A stretch of DNA of 64,000 nucleotides from Desulfosporosinus shakirovi (GTDB lineage Bacteria; Bacillota; Desulfitobacteriia; Desulfitobacteriales; Desulfitobacteriaceae), in contig NZ_JAJDOO010000001.1 in the NCBI RefSeq assembly GCF_020595055.1, positions 1 through 64,000 of the forward strand, in the 5' to 3' direction. Each line of letters opens with the position of its first letter. Positions within the stretch are counted from its first letter, which is position 1. The translations under genes and the position numbers were made by a program. Below the pieces are notes generated by a model. The model ran no database searches. It had not been told where the DNA came from and was given only the letters and a program-made list of their open reading frames with translations. Below are positions 16,698 through 25,769 of this stretch, piece after piece.

Positions 16698-16915
16698 TCA
16701 ACCGTCCCCATCTTCATCCTGAGGAAGGTGCACATGAAATGTGCCTTCTCTCTAACAGCGTCCCTCTCGTCCCAAGACCAAGGACGCAGTGTCACACAAG
16801 CGCGACTTCTTTACGTAAGCAGCAAACTTCCGTTCAAGCGACCCCAGATACGGGGCAGTGCACAGGGATCGGTTAGTTTGCTCTGCGTCTATGACCGAGA
16901 GCTGTGCGACACGTC
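16698..16915. repeat. Family A structured repeat, copy 2 (short form)
   Basis: This fills the 327-base gap between smc and ftsY. It aligns with 10126-10460 over AACCGTCC, the CATGAAATGTGCC hairpin, GGACGCAGTGTCACAC, TTACGTAAGCAG, CAAACTTCCGTTCAAGCGA, GGGGCAGTG and GGTTAGTTTGCTCTGCGTC. About 100 bases holding two of the copy 1 hairpins are missing. The outer pairings GACGCAG/CTGCGTC and AGCAAAC/GTTTGCT are kept, and GTGTC-CAC-AGC still pairs with GCT-GTG-GACAC despite sequence change. Confidence 0.75.
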
Positions 16916-16932
16916 CGGCTAAGGCATGGCAT

Positions 16933-19900
16933 CTAAGCAATCCCAACCGTCTCCTGCCGCCCATCCAGCTTAACTGAAAGCAACTTGGAAACTCCAGACT
17001 CCTCCATAGTTATCCCATACAAAACGTCGGCTGATTCCATCGTTCCTTTACGGTGAGACACCACAATAAACTGAGTCGAACCCGATAATCGATGAATATA
17101 TTGGGCAAATCGCTGAACATTTGCATCGTCCAGTGAAGCTTCAATCTCATCCAAGATACAAAAAGGACTTGGCTTAACTCTCAAGAGAGCAAACAAAATG
17201 GCAATTGCAGTTAATGCCCGTTCACCTCCCGACAGAAGGGACAGGAGTTGTGGTCTTTTACCTGGAGGTTGAGCTATAATCTCAACGCCCGTTTCCAGTA
17301 TAAGTTCCGGATCGACTAATTGAAGCTCAGCGTGTCCGCCATCGAAAAGTTCTTTGAAAACTTCTTGGAAAGCCTTATTCACAGCATTAAAACTTTCAAT
17401 AAATCGTTCACTCATCGTCTTATCAAGTTCAGATATCAATTGGCGCAAAGTCTGGTTAGCTTCCACCAAATCATTTTGCTGGGCTAGCATAAATTCTCGT
17501 CGTTTAAGAATTTTAGGATATTCTTCAATAGCAGCCTGGTTAATAGGACCTAATTCTTCAATTTGCCGTTTGATATCTTGAACTCTTTTCCACAGAACGG
17601 CCCTTTCTTCCTCGGTCTGATAAAGCATCCCTTCTTCCCAGGTCAGGGAGAATTCTTCGACTAACCGATTTAATCCAGCCTCGCATTCCGTTTCCCAACG
17701 AACAACACGTATTTCGTGAGCGTGAAGACGCTGTTCAAGTGTATGCGCCCCCTGGCGCAAGGTATTTATCTCCTGCTCAAATTCAACAACGCGGCCAGAC
17801 AACCCCTCTCGGGACTGTCTGGATTGCATCAGGTCATACTGCTGCCCTTCTTGGACTTTGGCATGGTTCACAAGCTTTTGGCCCAACGACTCTAATTCCT
17901 CTTCAACGTTCCGACGGGTTTGCTCAATACTAACCTTCTTCTGCTTCTTCTCAGTAAGATTTAATTCGCTTTCACGAATCCCTTTACGCTCTTGCACCAG
18001 TTGGTCCATGCATTGAGTTAATTCCTGCTCCCACTTAGCAAGTTGGATCTTATCCTGAGTTAGTTTCTCTACGTAACTTTCGATCTCTTCAGCCACAGTT
18101 TTTGCTTCAGACTCTCTAAGATTAAACTCCTCCCGCAAATGAACCGAGGTTTTTTCCGCGGCTTCCATACGTTCCGTTAAACTCTCTAAGCCGTTAAGCA
18201 GTTCGTTCTTTTGCTCTGCGCTTTCCCCATGCCGCAAGCTTAAACCCAATAAATCTCCTGTCAACCTTCGAATCTGACTCAGCACATTTTCGTGCAACGC
18301 CCTAAGCTTAACCTGGAGTTCTCGCCCATTGCGCAGTTTCAAGCCTGTTATCTCAATGTTTTCTTGAAGTTCCCTTTGTCTTTTATCATTTGCTAAACAT
18401 TCCTGTTCTTTTTGGGCTAAGTCCTTTTCCGATTTCGCTATGCCAACACGAAGAGTCTCGATTTCACGAGACCTTGCGAGTAGATTTCCACCTTTACGCT
18501 GAATACTTCCACCACTAATAGAGCCACCCGGATAAACTTGGTCTCCCTCCAGAGTCACAATCCGCAACTTATATCCAGACGCTCTCGCAATCCGAGTTGC
18601 CGCCTCCATATCGGTAACAACCACAATACGGCCCAGAAGGAACTCCATCGCGGGTCGATACGACTTAGTATAAGTAACCAGGTCGACGGCAAGTCCGATA
18701 TATCCGCTGTCCTTCTCCACCGCCTGGTTCACAGACATCCGGTATCCTTGAATAACGTCGAGAGGAAGGAAGGTTACCCGTCCTAATTGATGCGTCTTCA
18801 AATAAGCAATGGCTTTTTTTGCCGACTGTTCATCTTCAGCGATCACATTTTGCATTCCTGCACCTAAGGCGGTTTCCACAGCGAGTTCATATTTTTCTTC
18901 CACCTTGATCAAATCAACGACCGTTCCACAGAGGCCTAAACATTCTTTAACTCCTTTTTTCTTGGCTAGCATTACCTCTCGAACTCCACGTTGATAGCCT
19001 TCTAAGGAATCTTCTAAAGATTGCAACGCATGCAAGCGTGCTCTGGATTGATCTGTAAGCGTTTTTTGTTTCTGGAGTGCCAAGCCCTTTTCTTGACGTA
19101 GGGCTTTGAGCTTATCTAACTTCAGCTTTAGCTCCGACTCTTCTTTTTCATTAGCTTGAGCTTGTCCCACTAGCTGAAGCAATTCACTTTCCTGACTATT
19201 TCTAGTTTCAACCAAAGACTTATGTTCTTTATTTTTTATCTCTTGCTCTTGTTCTATTTGAAGAACTTGCTGTTCAAGTGAGGCAAGAGTATGACGCGTA
19301 CCTGTCAATTCATTCGACCAATTAGCTTGCTCTGTCAGCGCTTGGAAAAGGTCGGTTTTTAGCCGCTCGATATCCTTCGCTAATGTATTCTCTCTAATCT
19401 TAGACAGCCTCTGTTCTTGAGCATTTACTTTCAGCTGAGATTCTTCAACAGTATGCTTTAAAACCGCTTGTTTTGCGACAAGGGTTTTGATTCGCTCCTG
19501 CAAATGGTTGATTTTCCCCTCATCCCCGAGGATCTCTTGGGTTAAACTTGCCGTTTGCTCGTCAAAATAATTAAAGCGTTCCTGACGAAGATTTTGGTCG
19601 TGTTTCAAGGAATTCAAAGCCTGTTCGGCTTGGAAAACCCTTTCTTGTTTCTGCTGTATCTCATCATCTATTTGTTGCAGTTCATCCTTTAGCTTTAGAT
19701 TCTGAGTTTCCTTAAGTCCTAGGCTAGCTTGAGTTTCCATGACACTGGCTTGCAGAATTTCTAAATCCTGCTCAGCTTTTGACAACTTTTGCTTAACCTC
19801 AGAGATGTCGAGAACAACCGCCTGAATTTCTATGCGCTTTTGCTCATTCGAAAGAGCTAGGCTCTGTTCGGCCACTTGGGCTTGGGCAGCCAGAGGAGTC

Positions 19901-20529
19901 AGTTGCCCCTCAATTTCTTGTACAATATCGTCAATGCGTTGGAGATTAAGTGTCGTAGCATCCAGGCGCTTCAAAGCTTCGCGCTTTCTGGATCGATATT
20001 TCGTAATCCCCGCCGCCTCTTCGATTAGTGATCGGCGTTCTTCTGATTTTAGGGTTAGAATTTCCTCAACCCGCCCCTGCCCAATGATCGAAAATCCTTC
20101 TTTTCCGGCCCCCGTATCCATAAATAGTTCTTGAATATCTCTCAGTCGGCAAGCCGCTTTATTGATGAGATATTGCCCATCCCCATCACGATAAACTCTT
20201 CGGGTAATGGTGACTTCCCGAAAGTCCAACGGAAATATTCCGGTGGTATTATCAAAAATCAGGGAAACTTCAGCCATTCCAACAGGTCGACGCTGTGTAC
20301 TTCCTGAAAAAATAATATCCTCCATTTTGGACCCTCGCAAGCTTTTGGCGCTTTGTTCCCCCAAAACCCAACGAACCGCATCCGCGACATTACTTTTTCC
20401 GCTCCCATTTGGGCCTACAATAACGCTTAATCCCTGACCTAGCTCTAACTTAACAGAATCAGCGAACGACTTAAATCCCTGAATATGAATCCCCTTCAAA
20501 AAAACTGGGAAATCCTCAGGTTTAGTCAT
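16933..20529 (-). CDS. smc: Chromosome partition protein SMC
   Basis: SMC forms the ring-shaped condensin that organises and segregates the chromosome with ScpA and ScpB. The 1198-residue protein has the N-terminal head with GPNGSGKSNVADAVRWVLGEQ (Walker A, near residue 35), a long coiled coil, a hinge near 510-680, a second coiled coil, and the C-terminal head with LSGGERALTAIAILFAL (signature) and CILDEIEASLDDANV (Walker B). ATG at 20529 has GGGGGAG eight bases upstream and overlaps the rnc stop (ATGACTAA); a GTG three codons earlier is the alternative. The rnc-smc-ftsY order is Bacillus-like, with a family A repeat inserted before ftsY. Confidence 0.97.
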   Translation of the reverse strand: MTKPEDFPVFLKGIHIQGFKSFADSVKLELGQGLSVIVGPNGSGKSNVADAVRWVLGEQSAKSLRGSKMEDIIFSGSTQRRPVGMAEVSLIFDNTTGIFPLDFREVTITRRVYRDGDGQYLINKAACRLRDIQELFMDTGAGKEGFSIIGQGRVEEILTLKSEERRSLIEEAAGITKYRSRKREALKRLDATTLNLQRIDDIVQEIEGQLTPLAAQAQVAEQSLALSNEQKRIEIQAVVLDISEVKQKLSKAEQDLEILQASVMETQASLGLKETQNLKLKDELQQIDDEIQQKQERVFQAEQALNSLKHDQNLRQERFNYFDEQTASLTQEILGDEGKINHLQERIKTLVAKQAVLKHTVEESQLKVNAQEQRLSKIRENTLAKDIERLKTDLFQALTEQANWSNELTGTRHTLASLEQQVLQIEQEQEIKNKEHKSLVETRNSQESELLQLVGQAQANEKEESELKLKLDKLKALRQEKGLALQKQKTLTDQSRARLHALQSLEDSLEGYQRGVREVMLAKKKGVKECLGLCGTVVDLIKVEEKYELAVETALGAGMQNVIAEDEQSAKKAIAYLKTHQLGRVTFLPLDVIQGYRMSVNQAVEKDSGYIGLAVDLVTYTKSYRPAMEFLLGRIVVVTDMEAATRIARASGYKLRIVTLEGDQVYPGGSISGGSIQRKGGNLLARSREIETLRVGIAKSEKDLAQKEQECLANDKRQRELQENIEITGLKLRNGRELQVKLRALHENVLSQIRRLTGDLLGLSLRHGESAEQKNELLNGLESLTERMEAAEKTSVHLREEFNLRESEAKTVAEEIESYVEKLTQDKIQLAKWEQELTQCMDQLVQERKGIRESELNLTEKKQKKVSIEQTRRNVEEELESLGQKLVNHAKVQEGQQYDLMQSRQSREGLSGRVVEFEQEINTLRQGAHTLEQRLHAHEIRVVRWETECEAGLNRLVEEFSLTWEEGMLYQTEEERAVLWKRVQDIKRQIEELGPINQAAIEEYPKILKRREFMLAQQNDLVEANQTLRQLISELDKTMSERFIESFNAVNKAFQEVFKELFDGGHAELQLVDPELILETGVEIIAQPPGKRPQLLSLLSGGERALTAIAILFALLRVKPSPFCILDEIEASLDDANVQRFAQYIHRLSGSTQFIVVSHRKGTMESADVLYGITMEESGVSKLLSVKLDGRQETVGIA

Positions 20530-21307
20530 CGTTCTCACTCCCCCAACGGTCTAGGACTTGCCTTGCAGCATGTTGCTCGGCTTCTTTTTTTGTCCTGCCC
20601 ATTCCTTTCCCCTTTAGGTCCCCTTCGATAAAGACTCCGGCAGTAAAGAATTTATTGTGATCTGGGCCTTCTTCCAAAAGTATCTGATAGCTTACCTCTT
20701 TTTCTTCCCGTTGTGCTTTTTCCTGTAATACCGTTTTGTAATCCCCGTAATTTCCTTTAGCCACTTCATCAATCGAAGGCTTAAGCAGCTCTAAAATTAC
20801 TCTTCTGGCTTCTTGAAATCCATATTGCAGATAAATCGCTCCGATAACCGCTTCCCATGCATCCGCCAAAATAGAAGGCCTCTCGCGACCTCCTGAGACC
20901 AGCTCACCCTTACCTAATAACAATTCTTGCCCTAACTCAATCTCATGGGCCTTACGAGCCAGTGTTGTCTCGTTGACAACAGCCGCGCGCATCTTGGTAA
21001 GTTCTCCTTCTGGTCGGTCTGGGTAACTTAAGTAGAGGTATTCTGCAACGACAAAATCTAAAATCGCATCTCCCAAAAACTCAAGCCGTTGATTATTTTC
21101 TTTGCCAAACTGTGGATTTTCAAAGACATATGAGGGATGGGTTAACGCTGTTGTAAACAGCCGATTCGGCGGAATCCCCAATTCCAATCGTTTAGCCAGC
21201 TTAACTCCTGGTTCAAGTTTTATAGAAGTCAGGGCGTATTTTTTCCGCCCTGAACTCCCTCCTGTTTTCTTGAAGTTCTCAGTAATGTCAGACTTTTTTT
21301 CGACCAT
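20522..21307 (-). CDS. rnc: Ribonuclease III
   Basis: RNase III cuts double-stranded RNA in rRNA and mRNA processing. The 261-residue protein carries the signature NQRLEFLGDAILDFVVAEYL near residues 72-91, a second acidic block ADAWEAVIGAIYLQYG near 148-163, and a C-terminal double-stranded RNA-binding domain (YKTVLQEKAQ to KKEAEQHAARQVL). About 30 residues of basic N-terminal extension precede the catalytic domain. It lies between fabF and smc, as in many Firmicutes. Confidence 0.96.
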   Translation of the reverse strand: MVEKKSDITENFKKTGGSSGRKKYALTSIKLEPGVKLAKRLELGIPPNRLFTTALTHPSYVFENPQFGKENNQRLEFLGDAILDFVVAEYLYLSYPDRPEGELTKMRAAVVNETTLARKAHEIELGQELLLGKGELVSGGRERPSILADAWEAVIGAIYLQYGFQEARRVILELLKPSIDEVAKGNYGDYKTVLQEKAQREEKEVSYQILLEEGPDHNKFFTAGVFIEGDLKGKGMGRTKKEAEQHAARQVLDRWGSENDD

Positions 21308-21310
21308 AGC

Positions 21311-22558
21311 TCAGATCTCCTTGTTAGGCAATTTCTTCAAGACAATAGTAGCATTATGTCCACCAAAACCTAACGAATTGGACATCGCTACATTTACGTC
21401 TTGCTTGCGAGAGGTATTTGGCACATAGTCCAGATCGCATTCCGAGTCTGGCTCTCCATAGTTGATAGTAGGCGGAATGACTCCCCGTTCAATGGTCAGC
21501 GCACAAATAACTGCCTCGATCGCTCCGGCAGCCCCCATTAAGTGACCGGTCATAGATTTGGTCGAACTGATAGCTAACTTTGGCGCATAATCTCCAAAGA
21601 GACTTTTAATGGCAACGGTTTCTGTCACATCATTTGGCCCGGTACCTGTTCCGTGCGCATTGATATAATTAACTTCTTCAGTACTTGCCCCGGCATCCTT
21701 TAAGGCAAGACGCATCGAACGAATAGCTCCTGCACCGCCAGGGACAGGAGTCGTGATATGGTAAGCATCCGAAGTACTGCCATAGCCGGCTAATTCGGAG
21801 TAGATGTGTGCACCGCGGGCCTTAGCATGTTCTAAAGACTCCAGCACCAATACCCCTGCGCCTTCTCCCATGACAAATCCGCTTCGACGTTTATCAAAAG
21901 GACGGCAGGCTTGCTCAAACAGCTCATTTTCGGTTGACATTGCCTTCATTGAGCAAAAACCGGCAAAGGCCAGCTTAGTGATAGGGGCCTCGGTCCCTCC
22001 ACAGAGTACAACATCAGCTTCTCCGCGCTGAATCAATCTCAGAGCTTCTCCAATGGCATTAGTTGCTGAAGCACAGGCTGTCACAATTGTCATACTGGAA
22101 CCTTGCAAGCCAAACTCAATGGATATATGCCCTGCCGCCATGTTACTAATCAGCATCGGAACAAAGAATGGGCTTACTCGACTGCTCCCTTTGCTCATCA
22201 GCACCTCTTTTTGATCCTCAAAGGATGTCACACCGCCAATTCCACACCCCATAACAGTTCCAATTCGTTCTTTATCTTCGTTCTCTAAATCCAGTTTAGC
22301 ATCTTGAACCGCCATCTTAGCTGCTGCGATAGCAAATTGGGCAAAGCGATCCATGTGGCGACTCTCTTTTTTGCTAACCCAATCCGTTGGTTCGAAGTCT
22401 TTGACCTCTGAAGCAACCTTCGTAGGCAAATCTGTGGTATCAAAACGTGTCAACTGACCAATTCCGGACTTTCCCTCCATTAGGTTATTCCAGAATTCAT
22501 CCAGACTGTTTCCCAAGGGAGAGATTACGCCCATCCCCGTAATAACTGCACGATGCAC
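21311..22558 (-). CDS. fabF: 3-oxoacyl-ACP synthase II
   Basis: FabF elongates acyl-ACP with malonyl-ACP. The 415-residue thiolase-fold protein has the active cysteine in VTACASATNAIGEA (C162), the histidines in NAHGTGTGPNDVTE and KSMTGHLMGAAGAIE, and a C-terminal NSLGFGGHN. Start is GTG behind AAGGAGG, inside the last codons of the preceding FabK-like gene, so the two are translationally coupled. It lies outside the acpP-terminated part of the fab cluster but in the same orientation. Confidence 0.96.
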   Translation of the reverse strand: MHRAVITGMGVISPLGNSLDEFWNNLMEGKSGIGQLTRFDTTDLPTKVASEVKDFEPTDWVSKKESRHMDRFAQFAIAAAKMAVQDAKLDLENEDKERIGTVMGCGIGGVTSFEDQKEVLMSKGSSRVSPFFVPMLISNMAAGHISIEFGLQGSSMTIVTACASATNAIGEALRLIQRGEADVVLCGGTEAPITKLAFAGFCSMKAMSTENELFEQACRPFDKRRSGFVMGEGAGVLVLESLEHAKARGAHIYSELAGYGSTSDAYHITTPVPGGAGAIRSMRLALKDAGASTEEVNYINAHGTGTGPNDVTETVAIKSLFGDYAPKLAISSTKSMTGHLMGAAGAIEAVICALTIERGVIPPTINYGEPDSECDLDYVPNTSRKQDVNVAMSNSLGFGGHNATIVLKKLPNKEI

Positions 22559-22560
22559 AC

Positions 22561-23514
22561 CTATTCCTCCTTAATGCTGAGTACTTCCTTTTTTATATCT
22601 TCAAAAATCTCATGAACTGACAAGACTTTATTAATCTTATGAACTTTAGCCCCCGAAAAGATAAGGCCCTCCCGTACATTTCCCTCTTGAGCCTTTATCA
22701 ATCGACTCATAATGCAAAAGTTACCTTCACAGCTTTTCAGACAACCCTTACATTCTGTCGGAGTAACGTCAACACCTTCATCAAGCGCCAAGGTAAACGG
22801 GTTTCTGATTCCCCGCCCTGGTAGCCCAACAGGGCTATGAATAAACACGATATCCTCTTCTTTAGCCTTTAACATCGCCGTTTTCCAAGCAAGTGCCGCG
22901 CTGCTCTCTTCACTGAGTGCAAACCGTGTTCCCATTTGCACCCCAGATGCACCCGACTTTAACATCTCCACTACGCCTTTTCCATCAACAACGCCACCTG
23001 CGCCAATAACTGGAATACTGACCGCTTCAATGACTTCGGGAAGAATTTCATGTATGGAACGATCCGTCCCTAAATGTCCTCCGGCCTCCACTCCTTCTAC
23101 GATCACAGCAGCTGCCCCCAGTTTCTGTGATAACTTAGCAAGTTTTGCAGAGGACACAATTGGCACAACTGGAATACCTTTTTCCTTGCCCCAAGTAAAC
23201 ATGTCCCTTGAAAAACCTGCACCCGATACTAAAAGATCAATTTTTTCTTCAAAGGCAGCTTGGACTAATTGGGCAAATTCACGGACAGCAAACATAATGT
23301 TCACTCCGATGATCCCTTTGGTACGTTTTCTTGCTTCACGGATTTCCGCTTTAAGCTCCTCTACAGACAGACCACTACCCGCAATAATTCCGATCCCGCC
23401 CTCTTCCGCCACCGCTGCAGCGAGAGGTGCCATAGATATTCTTACAGCCATTCCTCCTTGAATAACAGGAATCCTAGCCACTAAATTGCCAATACAAAGG
23501 TCGGGTATTTTCAC
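22561..23514 (-). CDS. FabK-like flavoprotein (nitronate monooxygenase / enoyl-ACP reductase family)
   Basis: A 317-residue TIM-barrel flavoprotein: IPVIQGGMAVRIS near 15-27, GAGFSRDMF near 97, VEGVEAGGHLG near 139-149 and IGAGGVVDGKGV near 168, which form the FMN-binding loops shared by nitronate monooxygenases and FabK. Near residue 255-275 it has four cysteines (CKGCLKSC and a following C), which suggests a metal or Fe-S site not seen in the second copy at 25770. Start GTG with GGGGGAAA. It is coupled to fabF, so a lipid role is likely, but enzyme activity cannot be told from sequence. Confidence 0.8.
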   Translation of the reverse strand: MKIPDLCIGNLVARIPVIQGGMAVRISMAPLAAAVAEEGGIGIIAGSGLSVEELKAEIREARKRTKGIIGVNIMFAVREFAQLVQAAFEEKIDLLVSGAGFSRDMFTWGKEKGIPVVPIVSSAKLAKLSQKLGAAAVIVEGVEAGGHLGTDRSIHEILPEVIEAVSIPVIGAGGVVDGKGVVEMLKSGASGVQMGTRFALSEESSAALAWKTAMLKAKEEDIVFIHSPVGLPGRGIRNPFTLALDEGVDVTPTECKGCLKSCEGNFCIMSRLIKAQEGNVREGLIFSGAKVHKINKVLSVHEIFEDIKKEVLSIKEE

Positions 23515-23602
23515 AATCTTTCCCCCTGTTCAGAGTTCTGCCCCTTTTCAATTCTTATGAGTAACAAAGTTTCTAAGCATCTATGTGAACACCCTTTATC
23601 TC

Positions 23603-23646
23603 AGTTCGATATTCGTGGTTCGCAATTTCAAAATAAACTTCGAATA
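23603..23646 (-). repeat. Family C short repeat upstream of the FabK-like gene
   Basis: On the minus strand the sequence contains CGAACCACGAATATCGAACTGAG, an almost exact copy of the unit before trmD, plus a neighbouring TTCGAA site. It lies about 90 bases before the GTG start. Confidence 0.65.
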
Positions 23647-23771
23647 TCCATATTTCCAGAATAGCACCTCAGTAACTTAGATCAGTTGCTTAAAACTCGA
23701 TTTTAATGTTAAATTCTTATCTAAGTGAACTTTATTGGCTAAATTCATGGATAAAGGAGAAAGAAAATCTC

Positions 23772-23802
23772 TTAAAAGAAAGTCCCGCATTGAATACGGG
23801 AC
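23772..23802 (-). terminator. Terminator after acpP
   Basis: GTCCCG/CGGGAC with a nine-base loop (23782-23802) is followed on the minus strand by TTTCTTTT. It lies 12 bases past the acpP stop and would end the fapR-to-acpP operon. On the plus strand CCTTTTT also follows, so it could act in both directions. Confidence 0.75.
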
Positions 23803-23813
23803 CCTTTTTGTGT

Positions 23814-24041
23814 TTATTTGTTTTCCGTGATGTAGTTTACTGCATCTCCAACCGTTCGAATTTTTTCGGCTTCCTCATCCGGAATATCCAAGTCGAATGC
23901 CTCTTCTAGAGCCATAATCAATTCTACGATGTCTAAAGAATCTGCATTTAGCTCTTCAAAGGAGGTCTCCGGGGTAATAGTTCCTTCATCTACCCCAAGT
24001 TGCTCGACGACGATGGCTTTCACTTTATCGAAAACTCCCAT
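23814..24041 (-). CDS. acpP: Acyl carrier protein
   Basis: ACP carries growing acyl chains on a phosphopantetheine arm. The 75-residue acidic protein has the attachment serine in [10 protein letters not shown] (S35). The start has AGGAGG eleven bases upstream. It is the last gene of the fapR-plsX-fabH-fabK-fabD-fabG-acpP operon and is followed at once by a terminator. Confidence 0.97.
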   Translation of the reverse strand: MGVFDKVKAIVVEQLGVDEGTITPETSFEELNADSLDIVELIMALEEAFDLDIPDEEAEKIRTVGDAVNYITENK

Positions 24042-24084
24042 GTTGCTGCTTCACCTCCTCTCAAAAAATCAATCATAAGAACCC

Positions 24085-24828
24085 TTACATTTCCATACCC
24101 CCATCAACACTCAAGGTCTGCCCTGTCATATAGGAGGCTTCTGGGGAAACGAGGAACCGCACTACACAGGCGACATCTTCAGGACGCCCTATACGGCCGA
24201 GTGGAATTCCCCGTAAAATGTCAGTTTGCATCCCCTCTGGTAATGTCCCCGTCATATCTGTTAAAATATACCCCGGCGCAACCGCATTGACTCGAATTCC
24301 ACGAGAGGCAAATTCCTTGGCAACAGACTTCGTAAAACCGATAATCCCGGCTTTAGCCGCTGCATAGTTGGCTTGCCCTGCATTTCCCGAAAGACCTACT
24401 ACTGAAGAAATATTAACAATAGCCCCTGACCGTTGCTTAAGCATTCCTTTGCTCACCGCCTTGGTACAGAGAAAGACTCCTTTTAGATTGGTTGCCATAA
24501 CTTCATCCCAATCTGCTTCTTTCATGCGAAGAAGAAGTGTATCACGTGTAATTCCAGCATTGTTGACAAGAATATCAATCTTACCGAATTGCTCTAAGGT
24601 TGTTCGTATCAAACGGTCCACATCAGCTTGTTGGCTCACATCCGCCTGTACAGCCACAGATTCACCGCCGGCAGCACGGATCAACTCGACAGTTTCCTCG
24701 GCCTTATCAGAACGGCCGGCATAATTGACAACCACTTTTACTCCCGCAGTTGCCAGTTCCAAAGCTATGGCCTGACCTATTCCTCGTCCGCTTCCAGTGA
24801 CAATGGCCACGCTGTCTTTCAGCATCAT
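24085..24828 (-). CDS. fabG: 3-oxoacyl-ACP reductase
   Basis: FabG reduces 3-oxoacyl-ACP with NADPH. The 247-residue short-chain dehydrogenase has the cofactor loop TGSGRGIGQAIAL near residues 11-23, NNAG near 88-91, the catalytic serine in NISSVVG and the YAAAK pair near 153-157, and ends with LSVDGGM. It starts one base after the fabD stop. Confidence 0.96.
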   Translation of the reverse strand: MMLKDSVAIVTGSGRGIGQAIALELATAGVKVVVNYAGRSDKAEETVELIRAAGGESVAVQADVSQQADVDRLIRTTLEQFGKIDILVNNAGITRDTLLLRMKEADWDEVMATNLKGVFLCTKAVSKGMLKQRSGAIVNISSVVGLSGNAGQANYAAAKAGIIGFTKSVAKEFASRGIRVNAVAPGYILTDMTGTLPEGMQTDILRGIPLGRIGRPEDVACVVRFLVSPEASYMTGQTLSVDGGMEM

Positions 24829-24829
24829 T

Positions 24830-25768
24830 TTAACGACTCTCCTTCAAATATGCAAGTGACATTTCCAGGGACGCCTTATCTTCTACACGGAGGAGATGGG
24901 TATCAGGGGCAATCTTCTTAACTAAACCGGTTAAGACTTTCCCTGGCCCGCACTCTATGAAAGTATCAACTCCCAGTTCAAGAAGATGGCGGACAGATTG
25001 TTCCCATAAAACAGCACCACTGACCTGCTCGACCAGTGTTTTAACCGTTCGTTCCAGGGAGATAACCTCTTGACCATCAACATTTGCAATGACAGGACAA
25101 CGTGGGGTTTGCCAAGCAGCTTCCTCTAAAACCAAGCGCAGTTCTTCTCCCATTTTCTCCATCAGACGAGAGTGAAACGGCCCACTCACGTTGAGAGGTA
25201 TAGCACGTTTGGCCCCTAAACTTTTCGCCACCTCTATGGCGTAAGCTACTGCAGCTTTCTCTCCGGAAATAACCACTTGTCCCTGACAGTTATAGTTGGC
25301 CGGGGCTACTACCCCCTGCTCTGATGCCTTGAGGCAGGCTTCCTCTACTTTATCAGTTGACAGTCCCAGGATGGCAGCCATCCCTCCCTCACCGTTCGGA
25401 ACCGCTCCTTGCATAAGCTCACCCCGTGATCTTACCACGCGTAAAGCCTCTGCAAAATCCAGACTGCCAGCAGCGACATGCGCTGAGTACTCACCCAGGC
25501 TGTGTCCAGCAACATAGTCTGCTTCAATTCCTGCATCTCGAAGTTGCTGCCAAGCCACCACGCTTACGAGCAATATTGCCGGTTGGGTATTTACCGTCTT
25601 TTGTAGTTCCTCTTCCTGACCCGCTTCTATCATCGAGATGAATTTACTTCCTAAAATTTCACGTGCTGTCTCCAGAGCCTTCTCTCCACTTGGAGTCTGA
25701 AAGAGTTCTCTACCCATTCCGACATATTGAGATCCTTGTCCCGGAAAGACAAAGGCAAGTTTACTCAA
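24830..25768 (-). CDS. fabD: Malonyl-CoA:ACP transacylase
   Basis: FabD moves malonyl groups from CoA to ACP. The 312-residue protein opens with LAFVFPGQGSQYVGMG and has the nucleophile elbow GHSLGEYSA near 88-96 and the histidine in GPFHSRLM near 198. The open frame extends 32 codons upstream, but that would overlap fabK. A TTG at 25766-25768 with AGGAGGG seven bases before it gives the correct N-terminus one base after the fabK stop. Confidence 0.94.
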   Translation of the reverse strand: MSKLAFVFPGQGSQYVGMGRELFQTPSGEKALETAREILGSKFISMIEAGQEEELQKTVNTQPAILLVSVVAWQQLRDAGIEADYVAGHSLGEYSAHVAAGSLDFAEALRVVRSRGELMQGAVPNGEGGMAAILGLSTDKVEEACLKASEQGVVAPANYNCQGQVVISGEKAAVAYAIEVAKSLGAKRAIPLNVSGPFHSRLMEKMGEELRLVLEEAAWQTPRCPVIANVDGQEVISLERTVKTLVEQVSGAVLWEQSVRHLLELGVDTFIECGPGKVLTGLVKKIAPDTHLLRVEDKASLEMSLAYLKESR

Positions 25769-25769
25769 A

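Noticed and set aside
23515-23813. FapR box before the FabK-like gene and fabF
   Set aside because: CTCAGTAACTTAG was considered, but neither half matches TTAGTACC well enough.
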